Below, one piece after another: positions 1-5,626 of a stretch of 14,467 bases of DNA. Every line of letters starts with the position of its first letter. The stretch's first letter is position 1. This DNA is from Hydrogenimonas sp. GTDB lineage: Bacteria > Campylobacterota > Campylobacteria > Campylobacterales > Hydrogenimonadaceae. The notes under the pieces were generated by a model. That model was not told the DNA's origin and did no database searches. It saw nothing but the letters and a program-made list of their open reading frames with translations. Position numbers and translations under genes: made by a program. The stretch lies in assembly GCF_029933015.1 (NCBI RefSeq), contig NZ_JAOZOZ010000036.1:1-14467 (forward strand). Direction: 5' to 3'.

Positions 1-222
1 CGAAACATCCGTTTCAATGCCGTCACTCCGGGCTTTATCGCGACCGACATGACCGATGCGCTCAAGGACGAGATCAAACAGTCCTTCATCGACCGCATCC
101 CCCTGGGGCGTTTCGGCGATCCCAAAGAGGTGGCCGAAGCGATCGCCTTTCTGCTCAGTGACCACGCCTCCTACATCACGGGCGAAACTCTCAAAGTCAA
201 CGGCGGAATGAATATGGCGTGA
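1..222 (+). CDS. fabG: 3-oxoacyl-ACP reductase FabG, C-terminal fragment
   Basis: The NADPH-dependent beta-ketoacyl-ACP reductase performs the first reduction of each type II fatty-acid elongation cycle in the cytosol. The window begins inside the gene: the open frame runs from base 1 to a TGA at 220-222 and gives the last 73 residues. Visible is the short-chain dehydrogenase C-terminal part: N-A-V-T-P-G-F-I-A-T-D-M (the PG motif after the cofactor site, then the substrate loop), the IPLGRFG-P-EVA segment, and the closing SDHASYITGETLKVNGGMNM, which is classic for FabG. The catalytic Ser-Tyr-Lys residues lie upstream of the window. The gene is followed after 86 bases by acpP, which has its own promoter, and then fabF and accA, so identity is supported by both sequence and context. 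Confidence 0.95.
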   Translation, partial: RNIRFNAVTPGFIATDMTDALKDEIKQSFIDRIPLGRFGDPKEVAEAIAFLLSDHASYITGETLKVNGGMNMA

Positions 223-263
223 CGCGTATGCGTCGCGCCTTTGGCTTCACTAACTTTTTTAAA

Positions 264-287
264 GTTTTTTTTGCTACCATTATGCAA
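264..287 (+). promoter_or_regulatory. acpP promoter (T-tract plus extended -10)
   Basis: Between fabG and acpP there is a T-rich stretch (255-272) followed by TGC and a TACCAT -10 hexamer at 275-280. This is the typical Campylobacterota sigma-70 layout, where a T-tract and extended -10 replace a strict -35. The predicted start near 287 would leave a leader of about 20 bases before the ATG at 309. The position suggests that acpP is expressed separately from fabG. Seen by eye only; the start site is an inference. Confidence 0.6.
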
Positions 288-308
288 TTCATTAAAAAGG
301 AGATTGTA

Positions 309-539
309 ATGGCAATTTTTGACGACGTAAAAGAGGTAGTTGTTGAGCAGCTCAACGTCAACCCGGACGAAGTGAAAATGGAGTCCAAATTCGTTGAGGA
401 CCTGGGTGCGGACAGCCTCGATGTTGTTGAACTCGTCATGGCGCTGGAAGAGAAATTCGGTATCGAAATTCCGGACGATCAGGCTGAAAAGATTCAGACA
501 GTCGGCGATGCCGTCAAATATATCGAAGAGAACAAGTAA
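309..539 (+). CDS. acpP: acyl carrier protein
   Basis: Acyl carrier protein holds growing acyl chains as thioesters on a phosphopantetheine arm and hands them between the FAS II enzymes. The 76-residue product is the standard length. The modification site is Ser36 in the motif G-A-D-S-L-D-V-V-E-L, and the protein is very acidic with the usual four-helix pattern ending in VGDAVKYIEENK. The frame is open upstream to 219. I place the start at the ATG at 309 because AAGGAG lies at 297-302, six bases before it, and the resulting MAIFDDVKEVV matches other ACPs; a longer start would add 30 basic, atypical residues and would overlap the promoter. It sits between fabG and fabF, with a strong hairpin just after its stop codon. 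Confidence 0.98.
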   Translation: MAIFDDVKEVVVEQLNVNPDEVKMESKFVEDLGADSLDVVELVMALEEKFGIEIPDDQAEKIQTVGDAVKYIEENK

Positions 540-552
540 TTTTCCGATAAAG

Positions 553-587
553 GAGAGAAGAAGCGGCTTCACCGCCTCTTCTCTCCT
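553..587 (+). promoter_or_regulatory. strong intercistronic hairpin between acpP and fabF
   Basis: Arms GGAGAGAAGA (553-562) and TCTTCTCTCC (578-587) are perfectly complementary. One A/C mismatch (563/577) follows, then GCGG (564-567) pairs with CCGC (573-576) around a CTTCA loop. No run of T follows, so it is not a canonical intrinsic terminator. A second, weaker imperfect hairpin follows at 607-632. It could stabilise or terminate part of the acpP transcripts and so raise ACP relative to FabF; that role is inferred. Confidence 0.75.
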
Positions 588-661
588 GAAGAGAGTGTGA
601 CAGAGACGCTTTTGCAAAGTTTGCGAAAGGCGCAATTACAGGTGAACGAGAAGGAGATTGT

Positions 662-1879
662 GTGAGGCGAGTGGTCGTAACCGGACTTGGGATGATTAAC
701 GCGGTGGGTCATGATAAAGAGAGTTCTTTTAAAGCCATCATTGAAGGCCAATGTGGCATTGAAAGAATTACTTTGTTCGATGCCAGCAGTTACAGTGTGC
801 AGATTGCCGGCGAAGTGAAAGATTTCGATCCGAAGACCGTCATGGACCCCAAAGAGGTGAAAAAGGCCGACCGTTTCATACAGCTGGGCCTCAAAGCCGC
901 TTCCGAAGCGATCGCCGATGCGGGGATCGACGACTCCGTGGAGCGTGAGAGTTTCGGTGTCAGCTGCGCCTCCGGGATCGGCGGCCTGCCGACGATCGAA
1001 AGGAATTCGATCGTACTGCACACCCGTGGCCCGCGACGCATTTCACCCTTCTTCATCCCCTCCGCTCTGGCGAACATGCTGGGCGGTTTCGTCTCCATCG
1101 CCCATACCCTCAAGGGCCCCAACCTCGGTTCCGTGACGGCGTGTGCCGCCGGAACCCATGCCATCAGCGAAGCCGCCAAAACGATTCTCCTCGGCGGTGC
1201 CGACCGGATGCTCGTCGTCGGCGGCGAAGCGGCGATCACGGGCATCGGTGTCGGGGGATTCGCCGCGATGAAGGCGCTCAGTACGCGCAACGACGATCCC
1301 CAGCACGCCTCCAGACCTTTCGACAAGGATAGAGACGGTTTCATCATGGGAGAAGGCGCGGGTGCACTCGTTCTCGAAGAGTACGAAGCCGCCAAAGCCC
1401 GGGGCGCACGCATCTACGCCGAGCTGATCGGCTTCGGCGAGAGCGGTGACGCCAACCATATCACGACCCCCACGATGGACGGTCCGCTGCGCGCCATGAA
1501 GGCAGCCATGAAGATGGCCGGCAATCCGGAAATCGACTACATCAACGCCCACGGTACTTCCACGCCGATCAACGACAAAAACGAAACGGGAGCCATCAAG
1601 GAGCTTTTCGGAGGCAAAGAGAACTGCCCGCCCGTCAGCTCCACCAAAGGGCAGATCGGACACTGTCTGGGAGCCGCCGGTTCGATCGAGGCGGTGATCG
1701 CCGTGATGGCGATGGAGAGAGGCATCATCCCTCCCACGATCAACTACGAAACGCCGGACGAAAACTGTGATCTCGACTATGTCACGGAAGGCGCCCGTGA
1801 AGCGAAGCTCGACGTGGTCATGAGCAACTCCTTCGGTTTCGGCGGCACCAACGGCGTCGTCATCTTCAAAAAGGTCTGA
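662..1879 (+). CDS. fabF: 3-oxoacyl-ACP synthase II (KAS II)
   Basis: FabF condenses malonyl-ACP with acyl-ACP, the elongation step of type II fatty-acid synthesis in the cytosol. The 405-residue product is of normal length. The thiolase-fold Cys-His-His triad is complete: Cys161 in SVTACAAGTHAIS, His297 in INAHGTSTPINDKNE, His334 in STKGQIGHCLGAAGS, with the conserved Lys329. The glycine-rich end SNSFGFGGTNGVVIF is also present. The start is GTG at 662, supported by AAGGAG at 651-656 five bases upstream and by the usual N-terminus RRVVVTGLGM. It follows acpP after a 122-base gap holding a strong hairpin and is separated from accA by a single base, so fabF and accA are almost certainly cotranscribed and probably translationally coupled. 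Confidence 0.98.
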   Translation: MRRVVVTGLGMINAVGHDKESSFKAIIEGQCGIERITLFDASSYSVQIAGEVKDFDPKTVMDPKEVKKADRFIQLGLKAASEAIADAGIDDSVERESFGVSCASGIGGLPTIERNSIVLHTRGPRRISPFFIPSALANMLGGFVSIAHTLKGPNLGSVTACAAGTHAISEAAKTILLGGADRMLVVGGEAAITGIGVGGFAAMKALSTRNDDPQHASRPFDKDRDGFIMGEGAGALVLEEYEAAKARGARIYAELIGFGESGDANHITTPTMDGPLRAMKAAMKMAGNPEIDYINAHGTSTPINDKNETGAIKELFGGKENCPPVSSTKGQIGHCLGAAGSIEAVIAVMAMERGIIPPTINYETPDENCDLDYVTEGAREAKLDVVMSNSFGFGGTNGVVIFKKV

Positions 1880-1880
1880 C

Positions 1881-2831
1881 GTGGCCACCTATCTTCCGTT
1901 CGAGGAGAAACTCAAGGAGATTGAGGACGAGATCGCCTCGGCGAAGGTTCGCGGCGACACGGAAGCGGTCACGATTCTGGAAAAGGATCTCGAAAAAGAG
2001 CTCACGAAAGTCTACAAGAATCTCTCCGACTACCAGAAACTCCAGCTTGCCAGACACCCCGACCGGCCCTACGCCCTCGACTATATCAGAATCCTGATGC
2101 GTGACGCCATCGAGATCCATGGTGACAGAACCTATCGGGACGATCCGGCCATCATCTGCTACCTGGGATATATCGATGATCAAAAGTGTCTCGTGATCGG
2201 CGAACAGAAGGGTCGCGGCACCAAAAACAAACTCAAGCGTAATTTCGGTATGCCCCATCCGGAAGGGTATCGCAAAGCGCTCCGCGCGGCCAAACTGGCG
2301 GAAAAGTTCGGCCTGCCGATACTGATGCTCATCGACACTCCGGGTGCCTATCCGGGACTGGGTGCCGAAGAGCGGGGACAGAGCGAAGCGATCGCCCGGA
2401 ACCTGCTGGAGCTGAGCCGTCTGGATACGATGACCGTCTCCATCGTCATCGGAGAGGGCGGCAGCGGCGGAGCCCTGGCCATCGGTGTGGCCGACAGGCT
2501 GGCGATGATGCGCTATTCGGTCTTCAGCGTCATCTCGCCGGAGGGGTGTGCCGCCATTTTGTGGAACGATCCGGCGAAGGTGGAACAGGCGACCAAGGCG
2601 CTCAAAATCACGCCCGACGAGCTCAAGAAGATGGAGCTGATCGACGACATCATCGACGAACCGCTGATCGGGGCCCATCGCGACAAAGAGGGTGCGGCCA
2701 AAGCGGTCGGCGAATATTTTCTCGCACAGGTCGCCGAAATGAAAGAGATGGACAAAGAGGAGCGGATGCGGAAGCGATACGAAAAGATGATGAGTTTCGG
2801 TGCTTTTGCAGAGGCTGAAAAGAAAGAGTAG
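1881..2831 (+). CDS. accA: acetyl-CoA carboxylase carboxyltransferase subunit alpha
   Basis: AccA with AccD transfers carboxyl from biotin carrier protein to acetyl-CoA to make malonyl-CoA, the committed step feeding FabF just upstream. The 316 residues match the usual length (about 315-320). The N-terminal helical segment (FEEKLKEIEDEI and on to residue 55) is followed by the crotonase-type core with EIHGDRTYRDD, the Q-K-G-R-G-T-K block near residue 110, IDTPGAYPGLGAEERGQ near 150, GEGGSGGALAIGVAD near 195, and SPEGCAAILW near 220. The start codon is GTG at 1881, one base after the fabF stop, with AAAAAGG at 1868-1874. The accD and accB/accC partners are not in this window. An intrinsic terminator follows 27 bases downstream. 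Confidence 0.97.
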   Translation: MATYLPFEEKLKEIEDEIASAKVRGDTEAVTILEKDLEKELTKVYKNLSDYQKLQLARHPDRPYALDYIRILMRDAIEIHGDRTYRDDPAIICYLGYIDDQKCLVIGEQKGRGTKNKLKRNFGMPHPEGYRKALRAAKLAEKFGLPILMLIDTPGAYPGLGAEERGQSEAIARNLLELSRLDTMTVSIVIGEGGSGGALAIGVADRLAMMRYSVFSVISPEGCAAILWNDPAKVEQATKALKITPDELKKMELIDDIIDEPLIGAHRDKEGAAKAVGEYFLAQVAEMKEMDKEERMRKRYEKMMSFGAFAEAEKKE

Positions 2832-2858
2832 AGAACTTTAGAAAAGAGTGGAGAAGAA

Positions 2859-2888
2859 GGGGCGGGGGTTTTCCTCCGCCCCTTTTTT
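2859..2888 (+). terminator. intrinsic terminator after accA, possibly bidirectional
   Basis: GGGGCGG-G-GG (2859-2868) pairs with CC-T-CCGCCCC (2873-2882) through one G-T wobble, with a TTTT loop, followed by six T (2883-2888). It ends the fab/acc operon. The convergent DUF465 gene stops at 2895, six bases away; on its strand the hairpin is followed by the weaker TTCTTCTCC, so it may also serve that side. Confidence 0.9.
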
Positions 2889-2894
2889 CGTTGA

Positions 2895-3122
2895 TCAGAG
2901 ATTGTGCTCTTTTTTGTAGTCGAGAATCATGCGGTACGCTTCGTCTTTGAGGCGAAGTTTCTCTTTTTTCAGTTTTTCGAGCTCCAGATCGTCCATGTGC
3001 TGGCGTCCCTCTTCGACTTCGGTGACGATATCGTCGAGTTCGTTGTGGCGTTCGAAAATTTTGGCGAAATGGGCGTTTTCGACTTTCAGTTTGCTGATGA
3101 TATCACGATATTCATGAAGCAT
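2895..3122 (-). CDS. DUF465/YdcH-family small coiled-coil protein
   Basis: This 75-residue, highly charged, almost wholly helical protein matches the DUF465 (YdcH) family, whose members are 60-80 residues and start with a short M-x-H-E-Y-R-D segment followed by FE-x-HNELD. Both signatures are visible here: MLHEYRDIISKLK and FERHNELDDIV. The C-terminal half is a Lys/Glu-rich amphipathic helix (LELEKLKKEKLRLKDEAYRMI), suggesting a two-helix hairpin or dimeric coiled coil. No catalytic residues and no membrane segment are seen; the family's function is unknown. A good ribosome binding site (AGGAGA) precedes the ATG, and a TATAAT-like -10 lies in the 47-base gap to argJ, so it is probably transcribed on its own as well as by read-through from argJ. 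It converges on accA. Confidence 0.85.
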   Translation of the reverse strand: MLHEYRDIISKLKVENAHFAKIFERHNELDDIVTEVEEGRQHMDDLELEKLKKEKLRLKDEAYRMILDYKKEHNL

Positions 3123-3148
3123 TTTTCTCTCCTGTTGAAATTTTTCTG

Positions 3149-3154
3149 ATTATA
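3149..3154 (-). promoter_or_regulatory. -10 element upstream of the DUF465 gene
   Basis: The minus strand reads TATAAT here, preceded by an AT-rich run, 27 bases before the ATG at 3122. Any -35 would fall in the last codons of argJ. The ribosome binding site AGGAGA lies between this hexamer and the start codon. No terminator is visible between argJ and this site. Confidence 0.5.
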
Positions 3155-3169
3155 TAAAAATGTTACTTA

Positions 3170-4357
3170 TTATGTCCTGTAGTCGGCATTGATTTTGACA
3201 TATTCGTGACCGAGATCGCAACCGTAGGCGGTGAACTTTCCGCTGCCGACTCCCAGGTCACAGTGGATGGAAAAGGCGCTTTTTCGCATGATACGGGCCG
3301 CTTTCTCCTCCTGCTCGGCGTCGAAGAGGATCTCTCCTTTCCGATAGACCGTGACGTTACCGAATGTGATGGTCAGCGTGGCCGGATCGCAGGTGACGCC
3401 GCTTGCTCCGATCGTCGAGGCGATGCGCCCCCAGTTGGGATCTTCGCCGTAGAGGGCGGTTTTGACGAGGAGGGAGTTGCTGAGGGCTCTGGCGGCGACG
3501 GTCGCTTCCTCGTCGTTGGCCGCTCCCGTGATTTTGAAAGCGACGCATTTGGTGGCGCCTTCACCGTCGGAGACGATTTTGAGAGCCAGTTCGTGCATCG
3601 CCTTTTCCAGCGCGAAGAGAAAGGCCTCCCGGTGAAAAACACCCGATTTTCCGTTGGCGAGCAGCATGACCGTATCGTTGGTGGAGGTGTCGCCGTCGAC
3701 GCTGATGGCGTTGAACGTCGTGGCGGCGCAGCTTCGGAGCATCGGATGCATCTCGTCGGCCGGTACGGCCGCATCGGTGGTGATGAAGCAGAGCATCGTC
3801 GCCATGGCGGGATTGATCATGCCGGCTCCTTTGGCCATGGCGCCGATTCTGAAACTGTCGCCGCTTTCGAGTCTCACCTCGAAGGCGATCTGTTTGTCGT
3901 AGCTGTCGGTCGTCATGATGGCGCTGGCCGCCGCGTCGGGATCTTTCGCTTTCAGATCGAAACCCTCGAGACCTTTCATGATCTTCTCTTTCGGGAGCCG
4001 CACGCCGATGACGCCGGTGGAGCTCATGACGGGATTTTTAATCTCCCTGAAATTGGCTCTGGCATGTTCCAGTATCAGATCGATATCTTCGATGCCGGCA
4101 GGACCCGTCATGGCGTTGGCGTTTTTGGCGTTGATCAGAACGAAGTTGGTCCGCTCGATCTCCTCTTTTTTGAAATGGAGAATCGGTGCGGCCTGGAACC
4201 GGTTTGAGGTGAAGATGGCACGTATGTCACAGAGTGTATCGGAGTGGATGAAGGCCAGATCTTTTCGGTTTTCGGGTTTCAGTCCCGCCGCGACGCCGTC
4301 GGCGAAAAATCCCTCGGGTGCACAGACACCGCCATCAATGGGTACGACAGTATACAT
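3170..4357 (-). CDS. argJ: bifunctional glutamate N-acetyltransferase / amino-acid acetyltransferase ArgJ
   Basis: ArgJ moves the acetyl group from N-acetylornithine to glutamate (cyclic arginine pathway); bifunctional forms can also use acetyl-CoA. The protein is a self-cleaving Ntn-type enzyme made as one chain that splits into alpha and beta. The cleavage motif is intact: K-G-A-G-M-I-N-P-A-M-A-T-M-L with the nucleophile Thr187 after Ala186. Other family blocks are STGVIGVRLP near 113, DGDTSTNDTVMLLANG near 221, GEDPNWGRI near 304, and the closing SGKFTAYGCDLGHEYVKINADYRT. Its 395 residues are normal. The ATG at 4357 has AGGAGA six bases upstream. It lies downstream of rpmB on the same strand after a 102-base gap containing two hairpins. 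Whether it is mono- or bifunctional cannot be told from sequence alone. Confidence 0.96.
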   Translation of the reverse strand: MYTVVPIDGGVCAPEGFFADGVAAGLKPENRKDLAFIHSDTLCDIRAIFTSNRFQAAPILHFKKEEIERTNFVLINAKNANAMTGPAGIEDIDLILEHARANFREIKNPVMSSTGVIGVRLPKEKIMKGLEGFDLKAKDPDAAASAIMTTDSYDKQIAFEVRLESGDSFRIGAMAKGAGMINPAMATMLCFITTDAAVPADEMHPMLRSCAATTFNAISVDGDTSTNDTVMLLANGKSGVFHREAFLFALEKAMHELALKIVSDGEGATKCVAFKITGAANDEEATVAARALSNSLLVKTALYGEDPNWGRIASTIGASGVTCDPATLTITFGNVTVYRKGEILFDAEQEEKAARIMRKSAFSIHCDLGVGSGKFTAYGCDLGHEYVKINADYRT

Positions 4358-4431
4358 GGTGGTTCTCCTGGTAGAGATGTGTGATGTGTAAAAGTTCGTG
4401 GAAGAGAGAGGATAGAGAAGTGAAAAGATGT

Positions 4432-4472
4432 GCCAAAGGGGAGCCTTTGGCGGAAGGGCTTACGCGCCCTTC
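4432..4472 (-). terminator. two tandem hairpins at the rpmB end (attenuator or weak terminator)
   Basis: The first hairpin straddles the rpmB stop codon: GAAGGGC (4453-4459) pairs perfectly with GCCCTTC (4466-4472) around a six-base loop. Directly next to it GCCAAAGG (4432-4439) pairs perfectly with CCTTTGGC (4444-4451) around four bases. On the rpmB strand the second hairpin is followed by ACATCTTTTCAC, a poor U-tract, so partial termination or 3'-end protection before argJ is more likely than full termination. Confidence 0.6.
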
Positions 4473-4651
4473 TTTTTCATCGTGCGGAGTGTGGAAGCCG
4501 CGACTCGGATCTTTTTGCGTGTGCCGTCTTCGAGGGTGATGCGTACCGTACGAAGGTTGGGCAGGAAGCGACGCTTGGTCTTGTTGTGAGCGTGGCTGAC
4601 GTTGTAGCCGGTCATCGGACCTTTTCCGGTAATTGCGCATTTTCGTGCCAT
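4460..4651 (-). CDS. rpmB: 50S ribosomal protein L28
   Basis: L28 is a small basic protein of the large ribosomal subunit. The 63-residue product has the standard family layout: MARKCAITGKGPMTGYNVSH at the N-terminus (C-x-x-T-G-K-G-P with the NVSHA block), K-T-K-R-R-F-L-P-N-L in the middle and a basic end R-V-A-A-S-T-L-R-T-M-K-K-K. Only one cysteine is present near the N-terminus, so no four-Cys zinc ribbon is seen. The start ATG has AAAGG about seven bases upstream, and a TATAAA hexamer lies at 4670-4675 on the minus strand. It is divergent from the HDOD gene and upstream of argJ. Confidence 0.97.
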   Translation of the reverse strand: MARKCAITGKGPMTGYNVSHAHNKTKRRFLPNLRTVRITLEDGTRKKIRVAASTLRTMKKKGA

Positions 4652-4669
4652 GATGTAACCTTTGAAAAA

Positions 4670-4699
4670 TTTATAGGGTAAAAAGTTGGCTAATTCTAT
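4670..4699 (-). promoter_or_regulatory. candidate rpmB promoter elements
   Basis: On the minus strand TATAAA (plus-strand 4670-4675) lies 19 bases before the rpmB ATG, close for a -10 with a very short leader. Further upstream TAGAAT (plus-strand 4693-4698) is a second -10 candidate and forms one arm of the inverted repeat described in the findings. Which one is used cannot be decided by eye. Confidence 0.4.
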
Positions 4700-4717
4700 T
4701 GAAATAAACCATAGAAT

Positions 4718-4800
4718 TTGCTTAAATTAAGGAACAATTTATAATGGGTCAAATGGGGATTTTTCCTTTTTTCGGTATTTCAACACATTTACGATAGAAT
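4718..4800 (+). promoter_or_regulatory. candidate promoters of the HDOD-rpe-dnaQ operon
   Basis: Two candidates are visible in this AT-rich divergent gap. The upstream one has TTGCTT (4718-4723) and TATAAT (4740-4745) with a 16-base spacer. The downstream one has TAGAAT (4795-4800) after a T-rich stretch (4761-4772). The second would give a leader of roughly 20 bases before the ATG at 4829. Both are by-eye matches. Confidence 0.45.
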
Positions 4801-4828
4801 TTTACCAAAAACAAGGTTTTTCTCTCCC

Positions 4829-5626
4829 ATGGTGACACCCAAACGAATCGCGGAGTATATCCAGAGCGTCCCGCCCCTGCCGGAAACACTCAAAAAGAGC
4901 CTCGAGGCTCTGGAAAAAGGGGAGCTGGCGGGCGCGGCGAAAACCGCCGCGGCGGATCCGGCGATGATCCAGTATCTCAAGCAGATCGTCAACAGCGCGG
5001 CGTACGGGTTCAGAAACGAGCTCAAAGACGCCTCCCAGATCTTTTCGGCTCTGGGGATCGAGCGGGCGAAACAGCTGCTTTACGCCTACATGGTCTCTTC
5101 GCTCGCACCGAAAAAATGGGCCTACTTCACGATCGACAGGGAGGGGTTTCGTAAGTTTCAGAGGGATCTGATGAGAAAATGGGAAGAGATCGTCCGGCAT
5201 GAAAAGGCGGATGAGAAGTATCTGAGCGCCGCTGCGATCATGAGCGCCGGTTTGGTGGTCGCCGACGCGATTTTCGGAGATCACGCTTCCGACGTGGCGC
5301 TTTTGAGGGAGTCGGGAGATTACGACCTGGATACCATTCTCCAGAGAGTGAGCCGGCTCAGTTTCGACAGACTCGTCGCCACGATCGCGAAGAAGTGGGA
5401 GGTCGACGAGGATGTCGTCCGGCTCGTTTCCCTGGCTTTCGGGAAAGAGGAGTGTCCGCCGCAGGAGAGACTCTGCCGTCTGGCGCGGATGCTCCATCTG
5501 CTCCTTTTTTACGAACTGAGCCGGCCGCTGATGATGGATGCGGGTGCCAACGCTTTCATCGGCTTCAATCCTGAATTTTCCGAACCGGTTCTGGAAGAAT
5601 TTCAGGAGATCGTGGGAATCGAATGA
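4829..5626 (+). CDS. HDOD-domain protein
   Basis: HDOD domains are relatives of HD phosphohydrolases that have lost the metal-binding His-Asp dyad and act as signalling or scaffold modules. The 265-residue protein shows the family pattern: IQSVPPLPETLKKSLEAL at 11-28, the ADPAMIQYLKQIVNSAAYG block at 42-60 (compare DPxLxxxLLxxxNSxxyg), and ALGIERAKQLLYAYMVS at 74-90. A helical remainder runs to about 230, with no HD dyad. There is no signal peptide or membrane segment, so it is cytosolic. The ATG at 4829 is the chosen start although its ribosome site is weak (AAGG at 4813-4816); a GTG follows directly. The stop overlaps the next gene's start as ATGA, so the two are translationally coupled and probably work together. 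HDOD proteins of Campylobacter have been linked to motility; a role here is only inferred. Confidence 0.85.
   Translation: MVTPKRIAEYIQSVPPLPETLKKSLEALEKGELAGAAKTAAADPAMIQYLKQIVNSAAYGFRNELKDASQIFSALGIERAKQLLYAYMVSSLAPKKWAYFTIDREGFRKFQRDLMRKWEEIVRHEKADEKYLSAAAIMSAGLVVADAIFGDHASDVALLRESGDYDLDTILQRVSRLSFDRLVATIAKKWEVDEDVVRLVSLAFGKEECPPQERLCRLARMLHLLLFYELSRPLMMDAGANAFIGFNPEFSEPVLEEFQEIVGIE

Noticed and set aside
1043..1888. A 281-codon minus-strand open frame opposite fabF
   Set aside because: It lies wholly within the well-supported fabF and has a composition rich in Arg, Asp, Gly and His typical of antisense shadows; no ribosome site or promoter was seen.
3206..4207. A 333-codon plus-strand open frame opposite argJ
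   Set aside because: The argJ gene is complete with its cleavage motif. The antisense translation is low-complexity and has no family resemblance.
4453..4477. Plus-strand terminator look-alike (GAAGGGC/GCCCTTC stem followed by TTTTT)
   Set aside because: No plus-strand gene lies upstream, and the T run is the Lys codons of rpmB read backwards. The stem is more sensibly read on the rpmB strand.
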